64,000 nucleotides of DNA from Cryptomeria japonica. Its lineage: Eukaryota; Streptophyta; Pinopsida; Cupressales; Cupressaceae. Below the pieces are notes generated by a model. It worked only from the letters and a program-made list of their open reading frames with translations, made no database searches and had not been told where the DNA came from. The position numbers and the translations under genes were made by a program. Below, piece after piece: positions 33,490-45,307 of this stretch (its first letter is position 1; the number at the start of each line of letters is the position of its first letter). The stretch spans positions 286,501,957-286,565,956 of the forward strand of contig NC_081410.1 of NCBI RefSeq assembly GCF_030272615.1. The letters are read 5' to 3'.

Positions 33490-34829
33490 TAAGCTCCTAA
33501 AAATTGCCAAGGTATGTACTAAGGAAGAAAAGCATGCTTTTGTTTTACTTTTCCAAGAATTTACTAATGTGTTTTCTTGGGAATGTGGAGATTAGAAATG
33601 TTTTAACCCTGAGTTAGTGCAACATACAATAGAGTAGGAACCCAATGCAAAACTAGTAAGACAAAGGCAAAGACCTTTGAATTTCAAGCTAGAAAACTTT
33701 ATGAAAGTGGAGTTAAGTAAATTGATCCAAGGTAGCATTATCTTTCCTATTAAACACACATCTTGGGTTTCTAATTTGGAACCTGTGAGGAAAAAGAATA
33801 CATAAATTAGATTGTGTGTCAATTTAAGAGACCTTAACAAAGCTTCACTGAAGGATCACTATCTTCTACCCTCAATGGAATTAATCTTGCGAGTTGATTT
33901 AGGTTCTGATAGGTTTTCATTATTAGATGGTTATTTAGGGTACAATCAAATTCTAGTGAAGGAAGAATACCAATACAACACAATATTTACCACCAAATGG
34001 GGAACCATAACCTATAGGAAGATACCATGTGGATTGTCTAATGCAGGTGCAACTTTCCAAAGATCCATGGATATGGCCTTTCAGGGTCTCATGAACAAGT
34101 TTATAGTGTTCTATGTTGATGATATTACTATTTTTTCAAAGAATGCAAATGATCATCTTAACCACTTAAGACATATTTTTAAAAGATGCAAAGAGTATGG
34201 TGCTTCTCTCAATCCAAAGAAGTGTATCTTAACTATCCATGAAGATAAATTGCTTGGTTATATAGTTTCATAGCATGGTATAGCCATAGATACTAAAAGA
34301 GTAAGTGTAATTTTAGCCTTACCATTTCTTTCTCATAAGAAAGGCTTACAAATCTTCTTAGGAAGAATCAATTTTGTTAAAAGGTTTATACATAACATTG
34401 CATCTCTCTTGAAGCCTATAATAGCTTTGTTGAAGAAAGATGTAAGTTTCATCTAGTCAAGGGAAGCTAAGAGAATATTTGAAGAGATCAAACAAGCCAT
34501 AGCAACTACACCTACCCTTGTAAATCCAAATTTTGATAAAGATTTTATACTTTATGCATTTGGAAGTATTGATACAATCTCAGCTATTTTGGTGTGGGAG
34601 AATGAAGGTGGTATAGAGTAGCCAATAGGTTTTTTTAGTAAAAACTTGGAAGGGTACACAAACAGGTATACTTTTGTTGAAAAGCATTCGTTAGCTATGA
34701 TTAGAAGTTTAAAATTTTTTAGACATTTGCTTTCAAATAATAAAATCAGTCTTATGGTTGCTCACCCAAGTATTAAAGAGTTCTTTTTGAGTAAATATAT
34801 AAATGACAAGAGGGTTGGTTGGATCACCA
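33490..34829 (+). pseudogene. Ty3/gypsy RT and RNase H, first part (element C)
   Basis: The main open stretch (33812-34273) gives LCVNLRDLNKASLKDHYLLP, FSLLDGYLGYNQILVKEEYQ, WGTITYRKIPCGLSNAGATF and the catalytic FYVDDITIFSKN. The frame goes on past TAG at 34271 into the connection domain. RNase H follows with FILYAFGSIDTISAILVW, IGFFSKNLEGYTNRYTFVEK and SLKFFRHLLSN. It is cut at 34829 by the insertion; the C-terminal residues resume at 40918 as KVMEYEVDVKVTKLVRGKGL. The RNase H DASD motif reads FGSID, so its first Asp is lost. Confidence 0.9.
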
Positions 34830-36117
34830 TGTTAGTAATATTTGTCTTAGTTGTTATTGATGTCAAACTCATTAATCCGGATTGGTCTGGATGTTATGTA
34901 GAGCAATGGAAGATAGGTATGTATGATGTGGTGAAGAGTAGTGGAAGATAGGTATGTATGTTGCAGATAGCAGTTTTTAGTTGCTGATATGTTTATTGTT
35001 CCAGTAATATGTATTGACAATATGAGGATACTTCTATCTTGATAAGAAGGATTTGGTGTTGGTTGTGCCAATCATCTTTGTGCTCCAGTTGCTCATATAG
35101 TGATTTATTTCAAAAGAGAAATCCCTTGCATTTGGTTTCTGATGTAGATATTATAGTACAATTATTTTGGTATGATTGTCGTATTCATGATTCTTGTGCT
35201 TAGGAAGTCTTGCTCCAGATGGTATGCTCTTGAATTATATTCAGTTATGCAGATATTCATGCTCCAGTTTCATGTTAATGCAAAACTTTAAAGATATGCT
35301 TATTTCGAGTCAGGGCAACCTTGAGAGATTATATTCATATTGAGCTCCAATGATTGTAGCGTGTGAATTGACCATTAAAGATATCAAATATGAAAATATT
35401 TTTAAGGCCAACTTGATGAATATTCTTATTGTTATACTCATAAATATATATGATCATATTATGCTTAAGAAAATGAAAAATCAGAATGAAGTGTATGAAG
35501 AGTGAGATATGTGTGAAGTATGCGAGGAGTTGTATGAGGTAGTTTGAACAAATATAGTATGATAAAGAAACATAAGAGAAAAGCGGTAAGAGACAAAATA
35601 GAGAAGTTGATCTTGCATGATAGTACTTCAAAGCAGGTAGATTGTGGTATATTTTGCAGATTTTTCTTAACTAGATCTACTGCAAACAATTAGTTTATTG
35701 TCTGAGCTTAATTGGAACTAATACCGTGCATATGTAGATGCAAAACTATCAGCTTATTTCTTTTCTTTCTAGCAATGTGCCTTTTTGACAATGAGCCATT
35801 GTGATCCAGGCAGTGAGCCTTCTAGGCAGTGAGCCCTCTAGAAGTGAGCCTCTTTCTGTAATTCTATATAACTAGTTATATTATCTTGAGAGTTAACCAT
35901 CTCGGTGGTTTTTCCCATTTGGGTTTTCCACGTGTAAAAATTTGGTGTCTCTTATGGTTGTGTATGTTATTCTTTTCATTTATGTTGCATATTGAACATC
36001 TCATGCTAAGGATATCCAAGATTAAGATAAGTTTTAGTTTATGAAAGAAGTTTGTTTATTTCAACTTTTAGGGAATACTAGTTCATCCCCCCTCTCAATA
36101 TTATGGTCCGTTCAACA
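34830..36117 (+). repeat. 5' LTR of the pol-less copia-type element
   Basis: 1288 bp, from TGTTAGTAATATTTGTC to GTTCAACA. It contains a short internal duplication of GGAAGATAGGTATGTATG (34908 and 34944) and a run of GTGAGCC repeats at about 35790-35850. Confidence 0.93.
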
Positions 36118-36119
36118 AT

Positions 36120-36131
36120 TGGTATCAGAGC
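36120..36131 (+). other. Primer-binding site (initiator tRNA-Met)
   Basis: TGGTATCAGAGC is a perfect match to the common plant copia PBS. It starts 3 bases after the 5' LTR end. Confidence 0.95.
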
Positions 36132-36182
36132 TTGGTCCCTAGTTGTTAGCTTATTTGCTTGAGGGTGGTCTTGATTTGAACA

Positions 36183-36891
36183 AATGGCTCCTATGGATCT
36201 AGATGGTAAATATTACCTGGATGAAGAATTAAAGATAGCCCTTGAGGATCTGGAGAGTGTAAAATCTAAGAATTAAGACTTAAAAGAAAATGTTAAGGTA
36301 GCAAATGAACGTGTAAAGAAGTTGAGAGATCATATCTGAAAGTTCAAAGCAAGGCATCAAGAAGTTAATAAAGAACTAAAGCAAGTGAATGAGACTATTG
36401 TGAATCTAAAGTTGTAGGTTGAAGAAAGTAGAAATGTGGAAGAAACATTGAAGGATATAATCATTCTAAAGACCGAAGAGGATGGGAAGGTAGAACAAGA
36501 GTTATTGAAGCTAAAGTTAGAAGCTAAAGTCAGTGAAAGTAGTGCATTTTTGGACAAATTGTTATCCATGCAAAATTCTTATGAGGACAAGGAAGGATTA
36601 GGATTTTTTGGTGAATGCTCAATTGACAAAGGTAAAGGAAAAGGAAAGATGGAAGAATTCAAGAAACATGGAGATTCAAACCAAGTCCGAAATCTTGGAC
36701 TTGTTGTAAATAGACCTTCGGTTTGGAAACCTAATGCTCAAAGGTACTCATCATTCAATGAATATTGTTTTCAATGCAATTATTCTGGACATAAAGTTGT
36801 AGATTGTAGGTGCAATGTGAATCAGAATATTCAATGCTTCACATGTGGAAGTTTTGGACACAAGGCTAATAATTGTAATAATCAAATATGA
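36183..36891 (+). pseudogene. Gag-like coiled coil with zinc knuckles
   Basis: The ATG near 36184 gives MAPMDLDGKYYLDEELKIAL, then a long K/E/L-rich stretch likely to form a coiled coil. Stops lie at about 36274, 36337 and 36415. The end reads LDKLLSMQNSYEDKEGLGFF, a form found at the end of copia Gag in other plant elements. Two knuckles follow: CFQCNYSGHKVVDC and CFTCGSFGHKANNC, both CX2CX4HX4C. Two more degraded knuckles (CHICYKLCYKAN and RFYNWNKFGYFVNKC) are visible to about 37110 in another frame. The N-terminal capsid domain is missing. It would bind the element's RNA. Confidence 0.75.
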
Positions 36892-37540
36892 GTAGAATCT
36901 ATATAGATAGTTTACAAATGGAGTAAATGGATCACTTCTGAATAACTCCTTTCAAGGTTATTGCCACATATGTTATAAACTTTGTTATAAAGCTAATTAG
37001 TGTAGATCTAAAGAAAATTCGGTGAATTTAGGATAGAGGAATATAAGATTCTACAATTGGAACAAGTTTGGATATTTTGTTAACAAGTGCAGTATTGTGA
37101 ATGCTCTGGTGAAATCTAATGAAATTAAGAAGAAGAATTCTATGGTTTGGAAAAAGAAAGAAACAACTGATTATGTTGCACCTAAGTCCGGTGTAGGCAC
37201 TTCTTCCTCTAGAAATTAATCTATTAGCTTTACCTTAGGGGGAGTTTCAAAGAAAAATCCATTTATACCCCCTCAAGTGAAAGATGCATGTAGTGGACTA
37301 TGATTATAGTGTTGATGTTTTTATATGCTTTTGTGGATTGTGTATGTTGAATTTGTAAAGATCAAATGTCATTACTTTGATAAGATAGTTTTTGGTGGGG
37401 AATCCTAAGCACACTATACAAGGTAAATATCTAATTTTTGGGTCAATTTGTGCATTGTACATTGAAGAAATTAAGAAGCAAAGAAGAAGGAAATTCAAAG
37501 AGAAAGTTTGCATAAAAGGTATTTATCACATATTTTTTCT

Positions 37541-39331
37541 ATGGATTCAAAGAAATCAATTGTAGGGGAATCTAGCAGTAGGAACATTCGAAAAATTAAA
37601 AATTTGTAATAAGAAGAATACAATCAAGAGAAAATTAGGAATTTGGGAAACTCTCTATCGAGTGAAAGTTTCCAACAAATCAAAGATTCAGAGAATAAGA
37701 GTTTGGATGTTTGGAGTGAATTTTCATTGTTTATAGATGAAGATTTGATTAAGTTAATTTTGAACTATATCGAGGATGACTACATGATGTTGGACAAGTC
37801 ATATCATATTTTGAAGAAATCAATTCATGCAATTTCTGGTCTATGTGACAATAGAACCCTTTCGAAAAAGAAATCTGTCAAGAACAAAGAAGTTGAAACC
37901 CTAATTGGCATCATGGGTGATCAATGGGTACTAATAATTGACACTATTATTGACCCTATCATAAGGTATGTGGCATATGGAATCTCTTATAAAATATATT
38001 TTAGAAACAAATAAGGATCTACTTAGGCAATTGCAGTATATGTTGCTCATCAAATGGTTAAAAAAGACAAAAACTATGATTTGTGTGAGTTGTTGAGAAC
38101 AAATTTAGTAGAAAAGATCAAGATGAAAAAAGATGAGGGATATTCATTCCAATTTGGTTCTTTGATTGTGTGTTTAATACTTTATTTCACAAGATCTTTA
38201 CCCTTGAAGGAGAATATAGTATGAAAATCAAATGTCTATCTTGGAAAGAATTTTTTCTAGATATGTAGCTTGTTTAGATAATAAAGATTAGGCATGTGAA
38301 AATTACTTCATAAATATTCAAAAGAAGTTGTTCTTTGGTCTATTTCCTAGTGTTATGAGTGCCCTAAGGAGAGTCCCTCCTCTGGTAGTAGAAGTTTGAA
38401 GATAATAATTTTTGTATCTTCTCCAGAATTGATAAAGAAGTTAAAAGGTGAAGATAAAGGAAAGTATATTATTTCCCTAGATGATCTAGAATCATCTTCA
38501 GTGCTTAAGGAAAAATTAACTTTGGTTGAAAGTAGTAAAGAGGAAGATGACCCCTATAGTGTTGAGAATATTTTGAGTATTCTTAAGGAAGCTGATGGGA
38601 TGAAAAGGATTGGGGATTTATTGCTCGAGTGACCCTCTTATGATCAAGATCAGATTGAAGAAGCTCTCATTGACCACTTGGTCTGGAATAGTATTAATCT
38701 TTATGATCTTTGAGACATCTTGCTAGATGTTTTTTGTGAAGTGCTGAAGGATCATTTCAAGAAGTCCCTTGAGACATAACCTATTGCAGAAGATTATGTT
38801 CAGGATGATATGGAGAAGAAATGTGCATATGCTCAAAAGAGATTATCAGAAGACATTAATAATATGAGAGACTGTGTTACATAAGCATGCAGAGTATTCA
38901 AATATTGCCTCCAGTGGCTGACAACTATTGAAAAATTTAAGGCTAAGATTGATTATATTGAGTCAGAGTTGAATTTCATGGGAAAGCCATTTGACATTTT
39001 TTGTGATGAAAATGGTGAACAAAGAAATAAAATCAGTTCTCTACAGTTAGATCTTACATTTTATTGAAGGAAGAAAGAACATGTGGTGAATGTGTTCTTG
39101 AAGGAAAAAGAGATTGTTGAGGCTAGACTGGAACACCTTTCTAGCCTCCTTATTTAAGTTGCAAAGTGTGTGTGGAACCTTGTTGTTCTTAGTTCCTTAG
39201 AAGAAGAATTTTATGAGATAATCAAGAATGATACTTTGAGTTTGAGCCTTCATTTGGAAATGAACTCTTGGAAGACTTTCCTTCCAGAATTGAAGGAGAA
39301 GTATAAAAGAATCTTTCAGAAGTGTAATTGA
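37541..39331 (+). pseudogene. Second long reading frame, unknown function, coiled-coil end
   Basis: From ATG at 37541 (MDSKKSIVGESSSRN) a single frame can be followed to TGA at 39329, about 596 codons, with stops and one compensated frame change at 38222-38395. Readable parts: EFSLFIDEDLIKLILNYIED, DQWVLIIDTIIDPIIRYVAY, SFQFGSLIVCLILYF, then in the shifted frame FFGLFPSVMSALRRVPPLVV, then the acidic LKEADGMKRIGDLLLE (38396-38632). A K/E-rich C-terminal half ends LPELKEKYKRIFQKCN. I recognise no enzyme, DNA-binding or membrane domain. It occupies the place where pol would be. The TAATAA at 37607 probably replaces two Gln codons. Confidence 0.6.
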
Positions 39332-39558
39332 TGCATTATCTCTTTTTACAGTGCAAATTTTGTTTTTGGTAACCCATTTTTGTTGTTACTCTTTGCCCTT
39401 GATGTCAAAGGAGGAGAAATATTGTGATGAATAAATGTTTTACATTGAGAGAATCAGGGAGAAAATATTATATTTTGAGTTTCTTTGAGAAATAAGGAAG
39501 CTTTATCTAAGGGGGAGTTTTTGGCAAGTTTTCATGTAAATATTTTTCCATCAATGAC

Positions 39559-39570
39559 AAAGAGGGATAT
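39559..39570 (+). other. Polypurine tract of the pol-less copia-type element
   Basis: AAAGAGGGA followed by TAT lies directly before the 3' LTR start at 39571. Confidence 0.7.
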
Positions 39571-40912
39571 TGTTATTAATACTTGTCTTAATTGTCATTG
39601 AAGTCAAACCTAATAATCTAGATTGGTCCCAATGTGGTACAAAATAGTAGAAGATAGGTATGTATGATATGTTGTGGAGTAGTGGAATATAGGTATGTAT
39701 GTTGCAGATGGCAGTTTTCAGTTGTTGATATGTTTATTGCTCTAGTAATATGTATTGACAATATGAGGATACTTCTATCCTAATAAGATGGATTTGGTGT
39801 TGGTTGTGGCAATCATCTTTATGCTCCAGTTGCTCATGCAATGATTTATTTCTAGTCTTTTTCATTTGGGTTTTGATGTAGATATGATAGTACAATTCTT
39901 TTGGTATGATTGTTGTCATCAATTAAGATTGTTATATTCATGATTTTGGTGCTCTGGATGTTGTGCTCCTAAAGTATATTTGGTTATGAAGATCTTCATG
40001 CTCTGATTTCCTCTAGTTTCTTGGTTTCTAATGACAAGTTGTTGATGATTAGTTGTTCATGTCCTTAACCTCGTAATGTTGGGTTGGAGTGTGATCTTGG
40101 TACTCTGGTAGCATATTAATGTGGAAATTCAAATATATTCTTATTATGGATCAAGCTGACCTTGAGAAATTATCTTAATGTTGAGCTCCGGTGATTGTAG
40201 CATGTGAATTGAATGTTAAAGATATCATTTAGGAAAATATTGTTAAGGCCGACTTGATGAATATTCTTATTGTTAAACTCATATATATACAGGATCATAT
40301 TAACATTTTAAGAAAAGGAAAAATATGAATGAAGCATATGAAGAGTGAGATATGTGTGAAGTATGTGAGGAGTTGTATGAGACAGTTTGATCGAAGATAA
40401 TATGATGAATAAAGAGAAGAGAAAAGTGGTAAGCGTCAGAACATAGAAGCTGATCTTGTGTGATAATGCTTTGAAGCAAGCAGATTCTAGTATGTTTTGC
40501 ATATTTTTCTTAATTGAATCTACTACAAATAATTAGGGTGTTGTCTGAGCTTAATTGGAACCGATCCCATGCATATGTAGATGCAAAATTCTCAGTTCAT
40601 TTCCTTTATTTCTGGTAGTGAGCCATGGCAATCTAGGTAGTGAGCATCTTTTTGTAATTCCATAGAATTAGTTATATTATCTTGAGAGTTAACCCTTCTC
40701 GTGGTTTTTTCCCATTTGAGTTTTTTATATATAAAAATCTAGTCTCTCTTATGGTTGTGTATGTTAAGATTTTCACTTTTGTTGCATATTTCATCTGATG
40801 CTAAGGATATCCAAGATTAAGATAAGTTTTATTTTATGAAAGTAGTTTTTTTATTTAATCTTATAGGGAATATTGATTCACCCCCGCTCTTAGTATTTTG
40901 ATATATTCAACA
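39571..40912 (+). repeat. 3' LTR of the pol-less copia-type element
   Basis: 1342 bp, TGTTATTAATACTTGTC to ATTCAACA. It matches 34830-36117 with many substitutions and some indels. Confidence 0.93.
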
Positions 40913-40917
40913 CACCA

Positions 40918-42335
40918 AAGTCATGGAATATGAAGTGGATGTCAAAGTTACCAAGCTAGTAAGAGGTAAAGGATTGCGTGAATAGTTGGCTATAAATGAA
41001 CTGGACAACAAAGAAGGTAAAGAAGAGGTTGTCCTTGTGCCTAATGATGAAAACCAAGATGTTGAAGAAAGCCCTTCTTTAAGTTGGATACAAGAAATGA
41101 TACATTACCTTCAAACTGGTGAGTTTCCACAAGGCCTAAACAGTGCAAAATGAAGGTATTTCAGACTTCAAGCAATCCCTTATGTTATTTTGAATGGAGT
41201 TTTGTATAGAAAGAACTTTCATGGAGTTTTGTTGAGATGTGTATAATTTGATCAAATTAAAGAAGTTCTTGAGGAATTCCATGATGAGACAGATGGCCAC
41301 TTTACACCAAGAACTACAACTCTTAAGATCATGAGAGTTGGTTATTATTGGCCTAATTTATACAAGGATGCATATGTATGAGTAAGAAAATGAAAAGAGT
41401 GTGCTTTATTTATAGGAAAAAAAAGCTTGCATCCCTACCGTTGCATCCAATTCAAGTGGAATAACTATTAATGAAATGGGGGCTTGACTTCATTAGACCC
41501 ATAAATCTACCTTCCAGTTTAGGACACAAGTGGATATTGATAGCCACTGATTACTTCACCAAGTTGATTGAGGTTGTAGTATTGAAGGAAGCAAATGAAA
41601 GTCTTGTCCTAATTTTCTATGAAGACATTATAGCAAGGTTTGGTATCCCTAAATCCATTATTTCAGATAATGATTTGGCTTTTGTTGGCATGAGAGTGAC
41701 TAAATGGGCTCTTAAAAATAATATATTTTTTAGCACTTCGTCCAATTACTATACTCAAGGTAATCAAAAAGTTGTCTACTAAAAAAAATCTGTTTAGGAT
41801 CATCAAACAAACAATTGAAGATAATCATAGGTCTTGGCATAGCAAGTTGAAGCTAGCCCTACGGGATGACATAATTACTCCTAAGAGGTCTATAGGTAAT
41901 TCTCCTTATGTTCTTGTGTATGATAAAGAAGCAAGGCATCCTATTTTAGTAGAACTTCCAACTCTCAATCTGATTAAATAGTATGAAATGATTGAGGAAG
42001 AGAAAATGGAAATTAGATTGACTGAGTTAATGGATTTGGAAGAGATGAGGAGACAAGAACTCCAAAGTTTTGAGAATCATCAAAGCACAAATGAAGAGAA
42101 ATTTTAATAAGAAGGCAGTCCCAAGAACATTCAATGAAGGAGATTGATTTCTTAAATGGGATGAGCTAAAGATTAGATCCAAAAAGCACACCAAGTTTGA
42201 TGCCATGTGGAGTGGTCCTTTCTTGATCACAAAATGTAAGCCACACCCACACAATGCTTTCGAGTTGTCAAATCTTGAAGGAGGAGAACTACCAATCCCA
42301 GTAAATGGGATACATATCAAGTTATGTTATTAAGG
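40918..42335 (+). pseudogene. Ty3/gypsy RNase H end and integrase (element C, resumed)
   Basis: After the CACCA duplication the RNase H end resumes (KVMEYEVDVKVTKLVRGKG). Integrase shows VLEEFHDETDGHFTPRTTTL and MRVGYYWPNLYKDA (zinc-binding region), then a frame change to 41471-41782: MKWGLDFIRPINLPSSLGHK, LIATDYFTKLIEVVVLKEAN and FGIPKSIISDNDLAF, with both Asp of the catalytic triad. A third frame (41772-41981) reads DDIITPKRSIGNSPYVLVYD. The C-terminal end, near 42230-42330, reads AFELSNLEGGELPIPVNGIH. Stops are frequent at expected Q and W codons. Confidence 0.88.
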
Positions 42336-44509
42336 TGATAATTTATCTTGTACATAGTAGATTAGTTTTCCCATTCCAATAAGTGCTAATGCACTTTTGT
42401 TTTTTTGAGTTAGGTTTCCCTCTAAGTTTTTGAGCACATGTTTCATTTCAGTTCTTTCTTTCCTCTAAGTGTCGATGCACATGTTTTAGTTTAGGTTTTA
42501 GTTTCTTGTTGTACAATGTCATACTGGTTGTTTGTATGTCTCACTAACAATGTTATCTCACTGATAGTCTTTTTCAATGCCTCACTGGCCTTTTATCATT
42601 TACACAATCATTTAATTTTTTAAATATAGAGTATCATCTTTGTTTCTTTCAAGTGCAGCCTCCGGTCTTGCATCACCTAAGACTCAAAGGGAAAGTTCAA
42701 ATCAAATACAACATAGTAGTATATATATTTTGATATATAATACTATGAATTATTTCTAAAACTGTAGTATATAATAGAGAATTGAATGTGTTTACAAGAA
42801 AAAAATAATACAGTACCTTTTCTCTTTGAAAGATATTTCTTTTCAATACATCACACAAAAGAAACAATACAAAGAATATTGTATAAAGCTTTTCATTTCT
42901 AAACTAGACAACCAACTTCATTTTCAAAAACTAAAATTCATCTCTAACTATTTTGAAATAGCTTCAACCAATCCAAATTGAAATCTTTAACCAATGCTTA
43001 ATCATTGTCTTTATGAAACAAGACTTCACAATGTAGTCAAAATGATGTGCCAATAATATCCTTAAGAAAAAAGGTAATCAATAGTGTAGTACTGTTCTTT
43101 CAAACCAAGATTGAAACAACCAACTATTGACATTAACAATTAAACAAAATGGAGAGATTTGTCAGCCTGAGAACACAACAAAAATTAATTGCCCAAGTAT
43201 ACAAAGGGTTAACAACAGAACGAACACCCATAATGATACAAAGCAAAAACAATGCATGACAAACCCTTGACTAGGGTTGGTTCAAAACTAAATCCTTAAC
43301 CCACAAAGAATTTTAGATAACTAAATAAGTATTAACCCAGTTGAGGTTACTATATAAACAACTTTATTGATAGCACAATTAACCCCATAAAATATTTGTA
43401 TACCCTTAACTAATTGTTTATCTCAAAACCTCATAGTAACCCTAAGAATCAAAACCAGGATCAACATCACCCCAACTTCTATAAACTAAAATAAGGATTT
43501 AACAATAAAAAATGCTTTATTGTCTGCAAAACAAAAGCAAACAAACTAAACACAAACCCTCTTCTTGATTGAACAAACAAAAACAAAGATTAAGGAGAAG
43601 ACCTGTGAGTTGCATTGTTGTCATAGATGATTGAAACCTCTACCATTCCACTTTGTGTCTTTTCAAAACTATCACCAAATACTGTCAAGTCATTTTTTTT
43701 ATGGCTCAAAATAGTTAACTCCAATCAGTGCCCTAGCTAGAGTTTGAAGGTAAAAACAAATGAATTCATAATGAATGAATAGTTCAAATGCCTTGGCACA
43801 ATAGTCTTCTCGAAACTTAAATTCTTTCATTCCACAAAATACAAGGGCTGATGGGACTTTATTTCCCATTTTATTATAATACTTTAGCAAGTATTAATAC
43901 AAAGGTAGATATCATTTTTCTTTGCCTTAGACTTTGATATAGTGAAGTGCCCATGGTGAGGTTTCTTAACCTTGTAATATGAATGCCAATAATAACATAT
44001 CAACCAACTATTTTCACTATACCAATATCAAGAGTGCCAATGTGAATCAAAATGAAATGCCACCAATTAGCCTTAACATTGTAATATGAATATCAATAAT
44101 AATATAAATTCAATATCACTGTTATCAAGATATCAATGTGTTTGTCTCTGTATATAATTTCAATGTACCTAGCAACTAAGAAAATCAAGAGGTACTAACA
44201 AACAAATTGTTGTAAAGATATACCAATAAAGAATCATTCTATCACGGTCATATGTAAACCAAATTCTGAAAATGTCAACACTATCAATCATGAATAACAT
44301 GTCAACACTATCAATCATGAACATAGAATCAACATTGTCAATCATCAAGAAAGTTCCAACCAAGTATCAATCTGAAATGAATCCAATACCAATACCAATT
44401 GATATAATGATGCATTACCAATGCTAGACATATTTAGTCAATGCCATACCAATGCCTTACTAGTCCAATATGAAAGAATATGGCCAATGACCAATGAATC
44501 AACATGAAT
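42336..44509. other. Unassigned region, probably decayed LTR/UTR sequence
   Basis: The first part (42340-42700) may be the 3' untranslated region of gypsy C, with a short echo of TAAGTGCTAATGCACTTTT at 42381 and TAAGTGTCGATGCACATGTTT at 42466. From about 42700 to 44509 the plus strand turns A-rich. It may be a minus-strand LTR that starts TGTTGACTC at 44559, but its other end was not found. Imperfect repeats of TGTCAACACTATCAATCATGAA occur at 44273-44345. No coding sequence is recognised. Confidence 0.4.
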
Positions 44510-44626
44510 GCACATATGTATTTTTGTCATCAAGGACAATAACTGAAGGTGAGTCAACAAACTCCCCCTTTGTGCACATATGTATTTTTGTCATCAAGGA
44601 CAACAACTGAAGGTGAGTCAACAAAA
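44510..44626 (-). repeat. Two-copy 64-bp repeat that includes a PPT and LTR start
   Basis: GCACATATGTATTTTTGTCA...GGTGAGTCAACA occurs at 44510-44559 and 44574-44623 with one substitution. On the minus strand the 14 bases between the copies read AAAGGGGGAGTTT followed by TGTTGACTC, the form of a copia PPT and LTR start. So the same 50 bases lie on both sides of a PPT. Confidence 0.75.
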
Positions 44627-44627
44627 A

Positions 44628-45302
44628 TGGCCCCATATAAATTTTAGGGATTGATAGTTAAAATTATGAGAAAAAAATTTATGGTTAAGGAAGATTAAAT
44701 CAAATCAAAATCCTTTACTCTAAGTTATCAAAGTAAATCTAAATATTTTTCTCAAATGTTGTATCTAAGTTATCAAAGTAAATAAAGAATAATTGGTGTT
44801 TTATTTGACTCATAAAAGTTCCAAAAAGGCCCTCTTCCACATGAGTGAGTCAAGTTGGAGTCCAATTATGTAATAGGGAGGGAATTTGTAATAATTTATC
44901 AAAAATAAGAAAGATATAGAGTCCAATGAATAACACAATGCAAGAGACACAAAAGATTGATAAGAACAAATTGTATTCTCATCAAGACGCAAAATATGTT
45001 CAATTGGATCAACCATATAATGAAGATGAGCCTTCTTATAAAGGAAAGGCCTTATTGATATGTGAGAATATGATCATGACATGTGGCTCAATGAGAAATA
45101 AGGGTAGGTGATCATAGGTAGGAGAAATAATAAAATATTCTACAAGAGGTGGATCACCCACCGAAGGTGGAATGTAACAACAAGATAAGACCACAAAAGG
45201 TTGAATTTCCCCTACAAGCAACTTCCCTAAGTGTCTCATATCTAAACTACTATGAGAAGAATTATCCTAAGTCAACTTAAGTAAACTATAATTATGAGAC
45301 AT
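44628..45302 (-). repeat. 3' LTR of copia-like element 3, main part
   Basis: The LTR begins TGTTGGTGTAAATT at 52308 on the minus strand, is broken by copia 2, and continues here as ATGTCTCATAATTATAGTTT. The left end is set tentatively at GGGGCCA (44628), giving about 0.69 kb in all. A TATA-like CCTTTATAAGAAGGC lies near 45030-45045 on the minus strand. Confidence 0.65.
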
Positions 45303-45307
45303 AATTT

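Larger units (their letters stand above)
34830..40912 (+). mobile_element. Complete pol-less copia-type LTR element, TSD CACCA
   Basis: LTRs at 34830-36117 and 39571-40912 flank a 3.45 kb internal region with a tRNA-Met PBS, a coiled-coil/zinc-knuckle Gag remnant, a second unknown reading frame and a PPT. The target duplication CACCA is exact at 34825-34829 and 40913-40917. The flanks rejoin gypsy C RNase H, which confirms the ends. No protease, integrase, RT or RNase H is detected, so mobilisation would need proteins from another element. LTRs differ substantially (many substitutions and indels by eye), so this is an old insertion. Confidence 0.92.
28797..42340 (+). mobile_element. Ty3/gypsy element C, interrupted by a copia-type element
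   Basis: LTR, PBS, gag, protease, an aRH-like domain, RT, RNase H and integrase occur in this order on the plus strand. The 34830-40912 element splits RNase H; the host sequence resumes after the CACCA duplication. Recognisable coding ends near 42335 and no 3' LTR matching 28797-29989 was found before the window changes character near 42700, so the right end is truncated or highly decayed. Frames are broken throughout, making this one of the older elements here. Confidence 0.82.
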
